Counted from the stretch's first letter, positions 52,443-61,463 are shown. The stretch is 64,000 nt of DNA from Acinetobacter nectaris CIP 110549 (GCF_000488215.1 NZ_KI530723.1:62001-126000); one strand, 5' to 3'. Translations and numbers: made by a program. The notes: generated from the sequence alone by a model not told the origin.

Positions 52443-53501
52443 ATGGCTCTTATCCGTAAACGTCGTTTGACAGAGCAACAAAAGCGTCGAATTCAAAAGC
52501 AACATCAATCTCGTCAAGATGACATTGATACCTCCAATGACCTTGAAGGTTTAGTCGTACAACACTATGGCCGACAACTTGAAGTTAAAGCATTGTCTGT
52601 TCCTGAGAGTCACCCTGAAAAGCCAATTGTCGTTTCAGGAGAGCCTGAACCATTTTGGAAACCCATTGAAATGGGCAGTGTTTGGCGTTGCCATACACGT
52701 ACCAACTTAGAGCTATTGGTCACAGGAGACCGCGTAAAATGGCAAGCCGATCCTAATACTGGTTTAGGCATTATTACTGCAATTCATGACCGCAGCTCTT
52801 TACTTACACGCCCTGACCGATACCACAAAGTAAAACCTGTCGCTGCCAATATTAGCCTTATTGTCATTGTATTTGCACCACTTCCTGAGCCTGCACCTAT
52901 GCTCATAGACCGCTACTTAGTGGCTTGTGAAGATGCAAATATTCCTACACTATTGGTATTGAATAAAATTGACTTAATTAAAGAAAATGATTCCATTCAT
53001 ACTCTAGTCAATGAATACAAAGCGCTTGGCTATGAAATTATGCTGACACAGTCCGATGGTGACTTAGAACCACTTAAAGCACGCTTAGATGGTGAAACCG
53101 TTGCGTTTGTTGGTCAATCAGGTGTCGGTAAAAGCTCTATTATTAATACCATTGTTCCAAATGCATCACAAAAGACCAATATCATTTCCGAGAACTCCGC
53201 ACTGGGTCAACACACCACAACCTCAACACGCTTAATTAGTTTTGGAGAAAATGGGGCACTGATTGACTCTCCCGGCATTCGCGAGTTTGGACTTTGGCAC
53301 CTTACAGAAAATGCGGTATATCATGGTTTCCCTGAAATATCGCCACTCATTGGGTCATGCCAATTTAGAAACTGTACGCATAAAAATGCAAAAAACTGCG
53401 CACTCGAAAAGGCTGCTCAAACAGGTGAAATTCTACCAAGACGCCTAGAAAGTTTCTTACGTTTATGCGATGAAATTCAGACAGCAAACCAAAAAACTTA
53501 A
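52443..53501 (+). CDS. rsgA: Ribosome small-subunit maturation GTPase RsgA
   Basis: A 352-residue circularly permuted GTPase. After a basic N-terminus (R-K-R-R-L-T-E-Q-Q-K-R-R) and an OB-fold comes G4 (L-N-K-I-D-L), then the P-loop G-Q-S-G-V-G-K-S-S, then G3 (D-S-P-G-I-R-E-F). A C-terminal zinc finger has cysteines in C-Q-F-R-N-C-T-H and N-C. It acts late in 30S assembly. The pair orn/rsgA is conserved. Confidence 0.97.
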   Translation: MALIRKRRLTEQQKRRIQKQHQSRQDDIDTSNDLEGLVVQHYGRQLEVKALSVPESHPEKPIVVSGEPEPFWKPIEMGSVWRCHTRTNLELLVTGDRVKWQADPNTGLGIITAIHDRSSLLTRPDRYHKVKPVAANISLIVIVFAPLPEPAPMLIDRYLVACEDANIPTLLVLNKIDLIKENDSIHTLVNEYKALGYEIMLTQSDGDLEPLKARLDGETVAFVGQSGVGKSSIINTIVPNASQKTNIISENSALGQHTTTSTRLISFGENGALIDSPGIREFGLWHLTENAVYHGFPEISPLIGSCQFRNCTHKNAKNCALEKAAQTGEILPRRLESFLRLCDEIQTANQKT

Positions 53502-53594
53502 TTTTATTCACAATTACCCTTGAACCGCGCTTTTTGATCACTATTAATATAAGCTATACTCTAGCTCAATTTTTGATGGTTAATAAGGTGAATT

Positions 53595-54002
53595 GTGGAA
53601 CGTTGGTTCGAATTCATGGGGCATCACCCCTTTTTATTTGGTCTGCTTGCGGTTCTTATCGTACTGTTTTTCGTAATTGAAGGAAAACGCAATGGCCGCA
53701 AAATTTCCCCACAATCCCTTGGTATTTTGGTGAAAGCACAAAATGCAATGCTGATTGATTTAAGAGATGCGAAAGACTACCGAGAAGGTCATATTAGTGG
53801 TAGCCGCAATATTCCATACAGCAGCTTGGCAAATCATACTGAAGAACTACAAACAGCAGGCCGACCGCTTGTTTTCATTTGTAATCTTGGTCAAGTTGCA
53901 GGCAGTGCAATTGCACAGGTGGGATATGCCGACAGCTACCGCTTAGATGGTGGTGTCTCAAATTGGAAAGCTCAAGGCTTACCATTAATTAAAGCAAAAT
54001 AA
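53595..54002 (+). CDS. Membrane-anchored rhodanese-like protein (YibN-like), GTG start
   Basis: A 135-residue protein with an N-terminal membrane helix (about 12-28) and a cytoplasmic rhodanese domain: L-I-D-L-R-D-A-K-D-Y-R-E-G-H-I, then F-I-C-N-L-G-Q-V-A-G-S-A, where the cysteine is the expected sulfur-carrying residue. The start is GTG with AAGGTG close upstream. It heads the conserved yibN-grxC-secB group. Confidence 0.9.
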   Translation: MERWFEFMGHHPFLFGLLAVLIVLFFVIEGKRNGRKISPQSLGILVKAQNAMLIDLRDAKDYREGHISGSRNIPYSSLANHTEELQTAGRPLVFICNLGQVAGSAIAQVGYADSYRLDGGVSNWKAQGLPLIKAK

Positions 54003-54020
54003 CGTTTAGCGAGAAGCATT

Positions 54021-54275
54021 ATGGCAAATGTCGTCATTTATTCTACAACAGTATGTCCTTACTGCGTTCGTGCAAAACAACTTCTAGAACGCAAAGGGAT
54101 TTCATATAAAGAAGTTAACCTTTCAAATGAAGCACCAGATGTACGTATTGAACTGATGCAACGTACAAACCACCGTACAGTGCCACAAATTTTTATTAAT
54201 GATCAATTCATTGGTGGATTTGATCAGCTTTATGCATTAGATCGCGAAAGCAAACTTGATGAATTAATTGATTAA
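54021..54275 (+). CDS. grxC: Glutaredoxin 3
   Basis: An 84-residue dithiol glutaredoxin with active site C-P-Y-C (residues 12-15) and the glutathione-binding T-V-P-Q-I-F and G-G-F-D segments. It reduces disulfides using glutathione. It lies 18 bases after the rhodanese gene and 31 before secB. Confidence 0.97.
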   Translation: MANVVIYSTTVCPYCVRAKQLLERKGISYKEVNLSNEAPDVRIELMQRTNHRTVPQIFINDQFIGGFDQLYALDRESKLDELID

Positions 54276-54306
54276 TTAGTTCTATACATTAAAGAAGGAT
54301 TTAATA

Positions 54307-54765
54307 ATGAGTGAAGAAAAACAACCGCAATTAGCTTTGGAACGCCTTTATACTAAAGACGTTTCTTTTGAAGTTCCTGGGGCACACGTTTTTACAAAAG
54401 AATGGCAACCTGAGTTAAATATCAACCTATCTTCAAATGCAGATAAAGTTGATCCAACTCACTTTGAAGTTGCTTTAAAAGTTGTTGTAGAAGCAAAAAA
54501 TGCAGGTGAAACTGCATTTATCGTTGATATTACACAAGCAGGTGTATTCCTTGTAGATGGTATCGAAGAAGATCGTTTACCATATATTTTAGGTGCGTAC
54601 TGCCCAAATATTTTATTCCCATTCTTACGCGAAGCGGTAAATGATTTAGTAACAAAAGGAAGTTTCCCTCAGTTACTACTTACACCAATCAACTTTGATG
54701 CTGAATTTGAAGCAAACTTACAACGTGCTCAAATGGAATCTGCTGAAGCTGAAGGCAAAGCATAA
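54307..54765 (+). CDS. secB: Protein export chaperone SecB
   Basis: A 152-residue acidic tetrameric chaperone that keeps preproteins unfolded and delivers them to Sec[11 protein letters not shown] and the [14 protein letters not shown] segment are diagnostic. An AAGGA site precedes the ATG. It ends the rhodanese-grxC-secB unit; a terminator follows. Confidence 0.98.
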   Translation: MSEEKQPQLALERLYTKDVSFEVPGAHVFTKEWQPELNINLSSNADKVDPTHFEVALKVVVEAKNAGETAFIVDITQAGVFLVDGIEEDRLPYILGAYCPNILFPFLREAVNDLVTKGSFPQLLLTPINFDAEFEANLQRAQMESAEAEGKA

Positions 54766-54772
54766 ATATATT

Positions 54773-54804
54773 AAAGTGGAATAGTAGATATACTGTTCCA
54801 CTTT
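54773..54804 (+). terminator. Terminator of secB
   Basis: Fourteen-bp stem with one non-Watson-Crick pair (54773-54786 with 54791-54804), loop GATA, followed by a T/C-rich run, eight bases after the secB stop. Confidence 0.8.
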
Positions 54805-54955
54805 CTTCTCTTTTTAATATAATAAAATACAACAGCATTTAATATCATTTAAAAAAACTTTCATTTATAATTACCCTTATTAAAAATAATTACACATTAA
54901 TATCTGTATAAAATTATTTTAATTTATATAAATTTCCTTGAAAAAGGGTAAGTAA

Positions 54956-56314
54956 ATGAATAATACATCACACTTTAACCTATCAGGTGAAAAATTACTC
55001 ACATTATCTCAGGAAATAGATAAACATAATCTTCCTCAAGAAATTATTAATACATGTAAACATTTACTCATATGTGAGAATATTAGTTTTTTAGAGTCAT
55101 TTCATCAGGATTCATATTTTCACTACCAAGATATTGACCATGGTATGTTTTCAAAAAACGAAGCTATTCAATATATTCAGGAAATACCTCGATTTAATCA
55201 ATTAGAAAATTTCTCTTTCTACGTTAGAAATAATAAAGAACCATTAAATTACCTAAATAACTGCCTTACTATTAAAATTGAAAATAGTCATCTATCTCAG
55301 GAAATATTTATTTTTATAAAAGGGAGTTTTTTTACTTCTCAAATTATTCACAATACCCACTTCTTAATTTTATTAAATCTAATTAAGCTTTATTTTGCAA
55401 ATACTGCATATTTACAGAAAAACTTAATAGATATTATTAATCTAAACCCATTTTATAAAAATTTAGCTGAACAGGCACCTATTCTTATCAATATTATTGG
55501 TCCAGACTTAAAATTTACACTTTGGAATCAGGAGTGTGAGCAAGTTTTTGGTTGGAAACATACCGACCTACAAAAAATGCCGAATGAACTAATTTGCTTA
55601 TTCTCTAATGATTTAGACTATCAAAAAATTAAGAAATTCTTTTCAAATAAACCTCAAAAGCATTCCAAACTTTATGAAGTCAATCCTATTTGTAAAGATG
55701 GCTCAATACTGAATACATTATGGACAAGTATTCTTTTGCCTAATCAGTCCTATATTAATATTGGTATCAATATCACTGAACAACGTAAGTCTGAAAAGCT
55801 TTTACAAGAGCGGGCAAATATAGATACATTGACCCAATGTTTTAATCGAGTTGCTATTTTTGATGCCTTAGATGTTCAACTGAAACAATGCAGAGATATT
55901 AATCGTAAGTTTTGTGTATTTCTCATTGATATTGATCATTTTAAGTTGGTAAATGATACATGGGGACATATGGTTGGTGACAAAGCATTACAACACTTTT
56001 CTCGCCTACTCCAACTTGATCAAACAAGAAAAATACATGTTGGTCGTTTCGGAGGAGAAGAATTCATTGTTATTTTAGAAACCAACTCCATTGCTGATGC
56101 TTTTGCATTTGATGAGCAAATACGTCGTACTTTGTCTACCCACCCTCTGTATGAAAAACATGAGAAAATAAAGCTCAATTATAGTAGTGGTTTCACAATG
56201 ATTGAGAAAGGTTTTTGCTCAAGAAACTCTCTACTTTCGAGTATAGACAATGCTTTATACCGTGCAAAAAAACAAGGGCGTGGTCGTACATATCAATCAC
56301 ATACCTCATATTAA
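54956..56314 (+). CDS. PAS-containing diguanylate cyclase
   Basis: A 452-residue protein. The N-terminal about 160 residues are of unknown, possibly GAF-like, fold. A PAS domain at about 165-285 (A-P-I-L-I-N-I-I-G-P...W-N-Q-E-C-E-Q-V-F-G-W) ends in N-I-T-E-Q-R. A GGDEF domain at about 290-450 has D-I-D-H-F-K-L-V-N-D and the active-site loop G-G-E-E-F, so it should make cyclic di-GMP. The RxxD inhibitory site expected five residues before G-G-E-E-F is missing. No membrane helix. The N-terminal half is notably AT-rich. Confidence 0.9.
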   Translation: MNNTSHFNLSGEKLLTLSQEIDKHNLPQEIINTCKHLLICENISFLESFHQDSYFHYQDIDHGMFSKNEAIQYIQEIPRFNQLENFSFYVRNNKEPLNYLNNCLTIKIENSHLSQEIFIFIKGSFFTSQIIHNTHFLILLNLIKLYFANTAYLQKNLIDIINLNPFYKNLAEQAPILINIIGPDLKFTLWNQECEQVFGWKHTDLQKMPNELICLFSNDLDYQKIKKFFSNKPQKHSKLYEVNPICKDGSILNTLWTSILLPNQSYINIGINITEQRKSEKLLQERANIDTLTQCFNRVAIFDALDVQLKQCRDINRKFCVFLIDIDHFKLVNDTWGHMVGDKALQHFSRLLQLDQTRKIHVGRFGGEEFIVILETNSIADAFAFDEQIRRTLSTHPLYEKHEKIKLNYSSGFTMIEKGFCSRNSLLSSIDNALYRAKKQGRGRTYQSHTSY

Positions 56315-56408
56315 AAAGTAACAATTATCTGGCACAATTCTTATGTAAAGGTCGTTATTATCAAAACATATTTTGATTTTTTAGCATTTCTCATAGGCGA
56401 AATAGCAC

Positions 56409-57713
56409 ATGGCACAGTCAGTCAATTCTCCAAGTAAACGTTTTTTAAAACTTGCAAGTATGACCGCCAGCATTGCAACAAAAACAGTATCTAACTCTAT
56501 TCGTAGTTTTACAGCAGACGAACAACACAAAGATCAAGCTCGACAAAAACTCTTTCAAGATATTGGTATGCAAATTGCCAATACCTTAGGTGAAATGAAA
56601 GGTGCAGCCATGAAAGTCGGGCAAATTGCATCGCAATATAAAGATATTTTTCCACCTGAAGTATCTAAAGCAATAGAAAAACTACAACGCCAAGCACCAC
56701 CAATGCCATTCAAAGAAATAAAATTACAAATTGAAAAAGAACTTAAACAACCTTTAAATCAAGCATTTTTATCCTTTGAGGAAAAGCCCTTTGCTGCTGC
56801 ATCAATTGGGCAAGTACATAAAGCTCAACTCAAGACAGGTGAACATGTGGTGGTTAAAATTCAATACCCTGGTGTAGATGAAGCCTGTGAAAGTGACTTA
56901 AAACAAATTCGTTTAGCCCTAAAGATGATGGGTTTACTTAAAATTGATAAAAAACTTCAAGATAAGCTCTTTGGTGAAATTCAAGAAAGTTTAGCCAATG
57001 AGCTTAACTATGAAATTGAAGCACAAAATTTAGAGATTGCACGTTCATTCCATCGAACCCTAGACCCTCAAATTATTATTCCGAAAGTATTTAAAAATTA
57101 TTCTACACGCCATTTACTCACACTCAGTCTTGAAGTTGGAGATGACATTTCAACAGCAAGTACTTGGAACCAAGAGGTTCGTAACACTCTAGGTAGACGA
57201 CTTGTGAAAGCCATGGGACAGGAAATATTCTATTTGAAGCGTTTCCATTGTGATCCTCATCCCGGTAACTTTTCATTTCGAGAAAATGGTGATGTCATTG
57301 TATATGACTACGGCGGTGTAAAGATAATTTCCTCTTATGTGATTCAACAGTTTAAAGACCTTATTCAAGCCTCCCGCGATCGGAACATTCCACAATTAGA
57401 AACAGCCTTATTTGACTTGCAAGCACTGACAGAAAAAGGAAAATTCCCTTCAAACTTATATCATGAATGGCTTGATGTCTTGCTGCGACCACTTACTCAA
57501 CAATATGACTTTAAAGAAAACTCAGCTCACCATGACAGTGTAAAACTGGCAAAACAATCTTTAAAATATTGGGACTTATTTAAACCATCACCTGATACAC
57601 TTATGATTAATCGAACGATTTCAGGTCATTATTGGAATATGATCCATTTGCAAGTGAATGATAACTTAAGTGATATATTTGAGGAAATTATACCTGATCA
57701 ACATCAGAACTAA
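56409..57713 (+). CDS. ABC1/UbiB-family atypical kinase (AarF-like)
   Basis: A 434-residue atypical kinase. The A-A-M-K-V-G-Q-I-A segment is the KxGQ motif of the Coq8/UbiB family. H-V-V-V-K-I-Q-Y-P-G is the ATP-lysine strand, and H-C-D-P-H-P-G-N-F the metal-binding loop. It lacks the two C-terminal membrane helices of UbiB and is shorter than it. It is not next to ubi genes, so it is a paralogue whose role in quinone or lipid metabolism is unknown. Confidence 0.88.
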   Translation: MAQSVNSPSKRFLKLASMTASIATKTVSNSIRSFTADEQHKDQARQKLFQDIGMQIANTLGEMKGAAMKVGQIASQYKDIFPPEVSKAIEKLQRQAPPMPFKEIKLQIEKELKQPLNQAFLSFEEKPFAAASIGQVHKAQLKTGEHVVVKIQYPGVDEACESDLKQIRLALKMMGLLKIDKKLQDKLFGEIQESLANELNYEIEAQNLEIARSFHRTLDPQIIIPKVFKNYSTRHLLTLSLEVGDDISTASTWNQEVRNTLGRRLVKAMGQEIFYLKRFHCDPHPGNFSFRENGDVIVYDYGGVKIISSYVIQQFKDLIQASRDRNIPQLETALFDLQALTEKGKFPSNLYHEWLDVLLRPLTQQYDFKENSAHHDSVKLAKQSLKYWDLFKPSPDTLMINRTISGHYWNMIHLQVNDNLSDIFEEIIPDQHQN

Positions 57714-57778
57714 GTATTTGTATATGATGCCATTTGTTGTAGGATAAGATTTTATCACTTACTTATATAGGGCAGAAA

Positions 57779-58114
57779 ATGGCACAGCATCTATTAGCAC
57801 AATTAAATGCAAATACAATCAAATTTATAGATGTGATTTCTTACATTGACCGTCACTATACACATACCCCAACAGCTTTCGTCAATGGCGCTCAGAAAAA
57901 CCAAGCCACAGAAAACCAAGGCAGTGCAAAAGTCCTATCATTTGCAAAATTACACGGCTTAAATGAACAAGAAACACTTCAACTATTTGCAGAACATTAT
58001 GCAAAAGTTCAAGCAACGCCAAATGAAGAAGACCACCAAAATATTCGCCAGTTCATGAAAACAGGATGGCAAGGTGTTTCTTTTGACGCAAATGTACTTC
58101 AACCAAGAACTTAA
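57779..58114 (+). CDS. HopJ-family protein
   Basis: A 111-residue protein of the HopJ/HopPmaJ family: F-V-N-G near residue 35, then A-K-V-L-S-F-A-K-L-H-G-L, then H-Q-N-I-R-Q-F at about residues 90-96. The name comes from a reported Pseudomonas type III effector, but there is no type III secretion gene here and no secretion signal I can see. A conserved housekeeping role is more likely. It lies 65 bases after the ABC1 kinase gene on the same strand. Confidence 0.87.
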   Translation: MAQHLLAQLNANTIKFIDVISYIDRHYTHTPTAFVNGAQKNQATENQGSAKVLSFAKLHGLNEQETLQLFAEHYAKVQATPNEEDHQNIRQFMKTGWQGVSFDANVLQPRT

Positions 58115-58122
58115 AATATGCG

Positions 58123-58152
58123 TTTCCGATATGCTTGTAAGCATATCGGAAA
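58123..58152. terminator. Inverted repeat between the HopJ-family gene and crcB
   Basis: Twelve-bp perfect stem (58123-58134 with 58141-58152) with a TTGTAA loop. There is no real T-run on either side, so its action as terminator for the convergent genes is only probable. Confidence 0.55.
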
Positions 58153-58162
58153 TCACTTGTAT

Positions 58163-58543
58163 TTAAGCACCATGCCACCATTGAAAAACAGCCATCCCTG
58201 CCATCGTACATAGCAATGCGCCAATCACATGAATAGAAATAACCAGCATAGCAGTAGAAATTCGCCCTTGCTGTAACAAGGTAACAACCTCTAAAGAAAA
58301 GGTAGAAAAGGTTGTTAAACCACCACAAAAACCTGTAATTACAAATAATTTATAATTTTGACTAAGTTGACTTTGTGCAAAAAATGCAATTGCAAAGCCA
58401 ATAATAAACCCACCTATCAAGTTTACGGCAACTGTTCCTATAGGAATAGATGGATGCAGGCTATTCATTTTTAGACCAACCCACCATCTAGACCAACCAC
58501 CTAAAATTGAGCCTAAGGCAATCGCAGCTAATGAATAATACAT
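58163..58543 (-). CDS. crcB: Fluoride exporter CrcB/FluC
   Basis: A 126-residue four-helix channel that exports fluoride as an antiparallel dimer. The diagnostic G-G-W-S-R-W-W, T-V-A-V-N-L-I-G-G-F-I-I-G and G-F-C-G-G-L-T-T-F-S-T-F-S are complete. GGAAG lies before the ATG. A fluoride riboswitch lies 76 bases upstream, confirming the role. Confidence 0.97.
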   Translation of the reverse strand: MYYSLAAIALGSILGGWSRWWVGLKMNSLHPSIPIGTVAVNLIGGFIIGFAIAFFAQSQLSQNYKLFVITGFCGGLTTFSTFSLEVVTLLQQGRISTAMLVISIHVIGALLCTMAGMAVFQWWHGA

Positions 58544-58589
58544 ATACTCTTCCTATTTATTCTGATTTTATATAAACAGAGTACGCACA

Positions 58590-58623
58590 CCTACGTACCC
58601 TGCATTCGTCAAGGTTACGTAGG
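58590..58623 (-). promoter_or_regulatory. Hairpin overlapping the 3' end of the fluoride riboswitch (likely expression platform)
   Basis: On the minus strand, CCTACGTAACC (58623-58613), which includes the last conserved bases of the aptamer, can pair with GGGTACGTAGG (58600-58590). This pairing competes with the ligand-bound fold. No T-run follows directly, so control might be at translation or by another terminator not recognised. Confidence 0.6.
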
Positions 58624-58670
58624 CATCATTAGCCATATTGGCGGTTTTTAAAAGGAAGATGCCATTTCCT
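58619..58670 (-). ncRNA. Fluoride riboswitch (crcB motif)
   Basis: The minus strand shows all conserved blocks of the crcB RNA motif in order: AGGAAATGGCAT, CTTCC, AAAACCGCC, and GGCTAATGATGCCTAC. The first stem AGGAA/TTCCT and the CCGCC...GGC stem form; ATGGCAT can pair with ATGCC in the pseudoknot-type fold. The GATGATGCC block reads AATGATGCC here. It is placed directly upstream of crcB on the same strand. Confidence 0.92.
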
Positions 58671-58710
58671 ATATCTCAGATGACTATATAATGATAGTTG
58701 AATAAAAATT

Positions 58711-59904
58711 TCAACTCTTTTCACATAAAAATAGATGAACACCCTCACCTGCTATACGTCCTGTAGCAAAACAAGCCGTCAGTAAATAGCCGCCCGTTGG
58801 TGCATCCCAGTCAAGCATCTCACCACAGCAGAAAATACCTGATTGTGATTTTAAAGCGAGCATTGGTGAAAGTGCGCCTTTTTTTACCCCACCTGCACAG
58901 CTAATGGCTTCCTCTATCGGTCGAAAACCTTGAATAGAAATCTCTAGATTTTTAATCTGATATGCCATTTTCTCAGGCTGTTGCCAGAGGTCTTTCTCAA
59001 CCATTTCACGCAATAATGCAGTTTTTGTCTGATCTAGGCCTGCTTTCCGCCAAATATTGGCAAGTGATTGCTTTTTATTTTGACTCAGTTTCAATACCAA
59101 TTCATCTTCTGAAAGATGAGGCAGTAAATCTAAATAGAGTGTCTTTGATACACGTAATGTACGATTGAGACGGTAAATCACACCACTTTCAAAACCGTAA
59201 TGTGTAATCACAATATCACCATCTACTTTATGTTGAGATGATGTCCATGCCTGAATACGCTTTAATGGCTGACCAAAAATAGGTTCCATATACTTCGACC
59301 AAGAAAACTCAATCCCGACATTACTTGCGACAAAAGGATTAATTTCTTGTTGCTGTAACCAAGTTTGCCATCGACCATCACTCCCAAGTTTTGGCCAAGA
59401 TACCGCACCACATGCCAAGACAATTGCATCAAATACTTTTTCAGATTCGATGGTTTCTTTTGATGATGTATCGATATACCTTAGTTTTTTTTGTTCGATA
59501 CCTATACATTTATGCCGATAATGAAACTGAACACCTGTATTGGCTAATCTTTTCAGCCATGCACGCAATAACGGCGCAGCCTTCATTTCTAATGGGAAGA
59601 TACGCCCTGAACTTCCCACATAGGACGTTACACCTAAACCATCCATCCATGCACGTATCCACTGTGCATTAAATCGAGTAATCCACGGCTTCAACCATTC
59701 GACTTGATCATAACGGTGAATAAATTTTGAAAGATCTTCTGCATGAGAAATATTTAGACCTGTTTTACCTGCCATTAAAAACTTTCTTGCAGCTGAAGGC
59801 ATTTGTTCAAATACATGAATATCGTAGTCATATTGACTCAAAACTTCTGCTGCCATTAAACCAGCAGGCCCTGCACCTACAATTGCAACAGACTTTTTAC
59901 TCAT
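58711..59904 (-). CDS. NAD(P)/FAD-dependent flavoprotein (BaiN/HI0933-like, TIGR03862 type)
   Basis: A 397-residue flavoprotein. The N-terminal Rossmann motif G-A-G-P-A-G-L-M-A-A-E-V-L binds FAD. A-G-K-T-G-L-N-I-S-H and the C-terminal G-E-M-L-D-W-D-A-P-T-G-G-Y-L-L are typical for the HI0933/BaiN family of putative flavin oxidoreductases. The substrate is not known. It overlaps by four bases with trmB upstream, so the two are translationally coupled. Confidence 0.88.
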   Translation of the reverse strand: MSKKSVAIVGAGPAGLMAAEVLSQYDYDIHVFEQMPSAARKFLMAGKTGLNISHAEDLSKFIHRYDQVEWLKPWITRFNAQWIRAWMDGLGVTSYVGSSGRIFPLEMKAAPLLRAWLKRLANTGVQFHYRHKCIGIEQKKLRYIDTSSKETIESEKVFDAIVLACGAVSWPKLGSDGRWQTWLQQQEINPFVASNVGIEFSWSKYMEPIFGQPLKRIQAWTSSQHKVDGDIVITHYGFESGVIYRLNRTLRVSKTLYLDLLPHLSEDELVLKLSQNKKQSLANIWRKAGLDQTKTALLREMVEKDLWQQPEKMAYQIKNLEISIQGFRPIEEAISCAGGVKKGALSPMLALKSQSGIFCCGEMLDWDAPTGGYLLTACFATGRIAGEGVHLFLCEKS

Positions 59905-60530
59905 ACATGACCCTGACCGTTTAAAGGTTCAAAATCATCAAACCGCGTTTTATAACCTTGTGGTTTGCGAATAATGAGTTGCTGACACAGCTCACCACGT
60001 TGTAAGTATTTCAGTTCGAAATGTGTTCTTTCCGAGTCACTTGGAATAATTTGCTTTTCATATGGCAGTTGCCATAGCTCTTTTAACTGTTGCTCTGCTT
60101 CTTCAATATAACTTTCAATATTACTTGCAAGTGTAATTGTGCCCTCATCTGCCAAACGAGAAAGTAAAAACTCAAAAAATGGCATATTTAACCAACGCTG
60201 CGCAGAATTATGAGGCTCAGGGTTTGGGTAAAGTAAAAAGAATTGTGTAACCTGTTTCGGATACAGTGCGTGTGTCACCCACGGCAATGCATCTGCGTGA
60301 ATATCGACTAAGTTTTCTGTTGGGTGTAGCTGAGCCTGTTTATGCATTGCATCGAATTTCTCACGAGTACGTTCAATGGCATAAAGGATCTGTGTTGGAT
60401 GCAACGTACAAAATTGTAATGCATGTTTTCCTTTTCCTGCCCCAATTTCCACCGCAATCGGTTTATTTTCAATAGGTTGAAATTGACGAGGGGCAACCAT
60501 CCGTTGTGCCTGAAATTGACGAATTTGCAT
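59901..60530 (-). CDS. trmB: tRNA (guanine-N7)-methyltransferase
   Basis: A 209-residue SAM-dependent enzyme methylating G46 of tRNAs. The SAM motif V-E-I-G-A-G-K-G-K-H-A, the H-A-D-A strand, and F-F-L-L-Y-P-N-P-E-P-H mark the family; the last usually reads F-P-D-P-W-x-K-x-x-H, so this is a divergent, short version. It starts the trmB-flavoprotein pair. Confidence 0.87.
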   Translation of the reverse strand: MQIRQFQAQRMVAPRQFQPIENKPIAVEIGAGKGKHALQFCTLHPTQILYAIERTREKFDAMHKQAQLHPTENLVDIHADALPWVTHALYPKQVTQFFLLYPNPEPHNSAQRWLNMPFFEFLLSRLADEGTITLASNIESYIEEAEQQLKELWQLPYEKQIIPSDSERTHFELKYLQRGELCQQLIIRKPQGYKTRFDDFEPLNGQGHV

Positions 60531-60618
60531 AATCAGATCAAACTAGTAAAAATTGGCATAAGTCTAACAAGCAGAAGACTTATTGCCTACTTTTACTCTC
60601 ATATTTGGATGTTTTTTT

Positions 60619-60801
60619 ATGACACGCTATATCCCATGTCCGCGCTGTGGTGAGCCTGCGAAATGGCAAGACAATGCATTTCGTCCATTTTGCTCAGAAC
60701 GTTGTAAGATGATTGATCTTGGCGCATGGGCAAATGAAACATACCGTTTACCCACACAAGATGCACCACAATCTGAACTCTCAAGAGAAGAAGATTTCTA
60801 A
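60619..60801 (+). CDS. yacG: DNA gyrase inhibitor YacG
   Basis: A 60-residue zinc protein with C-P-R-C-G near the N-terminus and F-C-S-E-R-C-K-M-I-D-L-G-A-W, the four zinc cysteines of the YacG family. It binds GyrB and inhibits gyrase in E. coli. The ATG at 60619 gives the conserved N-terminus; the frame extends upstream without support. It ends one base before the stop of the convergent MBL gene. Confidence 0.95.
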   Translation: MTRYIPCPRCGEPAKWQDNAFRPFCSERCKMIDLGAWANETYRLPTQDAPQSELSREEDF

Positions 60802-60802
60802 A

Positions 60803-61447
60803 CTAACCTATTCGACCCGATACAAAGGGATTGAGTTTTTTCTCATGACCAATGGTACTCATTTCACCATGTCCGGGAATAAATTGCGTTTCATCAGGCA
60901 ACGTAAAACATGTGCTATGAATGGAGTCGATAAGTTGCTGATGATTCCCTCTTGGAAAATCTGTACGACCAATCGATTCTTTAAATAGCACATCTCCTGC
61001 CCACAATAAATTATGTTCAGCATTATAAAAAATAACATGCCCCGGTGTGTGCCCCGGTGCAAATCTCACTTCAAACTGATGCTGACCTAGTGTGAGTACT
61101 TCATTGCCCTCAAGCCAAGTCGATACATGAACAGGTTCAGGAATCGGGAAACCATATTGTGCAGAGACATCTTGAAGCATATCTAACCAAAACTGATCTT
61201 CCTTATGTGGGCCAATCACAGGAATGTTCCACACACGTGCAAGCTCACCAACTGCCCCTGCATGGTCAAGATGCCCATGTGTCAGCCACAATTGCTTAAC
61301 CTGAATTCCAAGGGCTTGTACCTCTTGTTGAATTCTTTGTGCATCGCCACCCGCATCAATAATAATGGCTTCTTTACTTTTACTGTCCCAAACAATTGAA
61401 CAGTTTTGTGCAAATGGCGTCACAGGTACAATCTTAACTTGTAGCAT
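60803..61447 (-). CDS. Metallo-beta-lactamase-fold hydrolase (glyoxalase II-like, YcbL type)
   Basis: A 214-residue MBL-fold protein with the zinc motif T-H-G-H-L-D-H-A-G, the later F-A-P-G-H-T-P-G-H strand and I-P-G-H-G near the C-terminus. N-terminal P-F-A-Q-N-C-S-I-V matches YcbL/GloB-like hydrolases, which cleave thioesters such as lactoylglutathione. The ATG at 61447 has AAGGG six bases upstream; the earlier ATG at 61453 touches that site. It lies 16 bases after hemH on the same strand. Confidence 0.9.
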   Translation of the reverse strand: MLQVKIVPVTPFAQNCSIVWDSKSKEAIIIDAGGDAQRIQQEVQALGIQVKQLWLTHGHLDHAGAVGELARVWNIPVIGPHKEDQFWLDMLQDVSAQYGFPIPEPVHVSTWLEGNEVLTLGQHQFEVRFAPGHTPGHVIFYNAEHNLLWAGDVLFKESIGRTDFPRGNHQQLIDSIHSTCFTLPDETQFIPGHGEMSTIGHEKKLNPFVSGRIG

Positions 61448-61463
61448 GGGCATCCCTTCTTAT

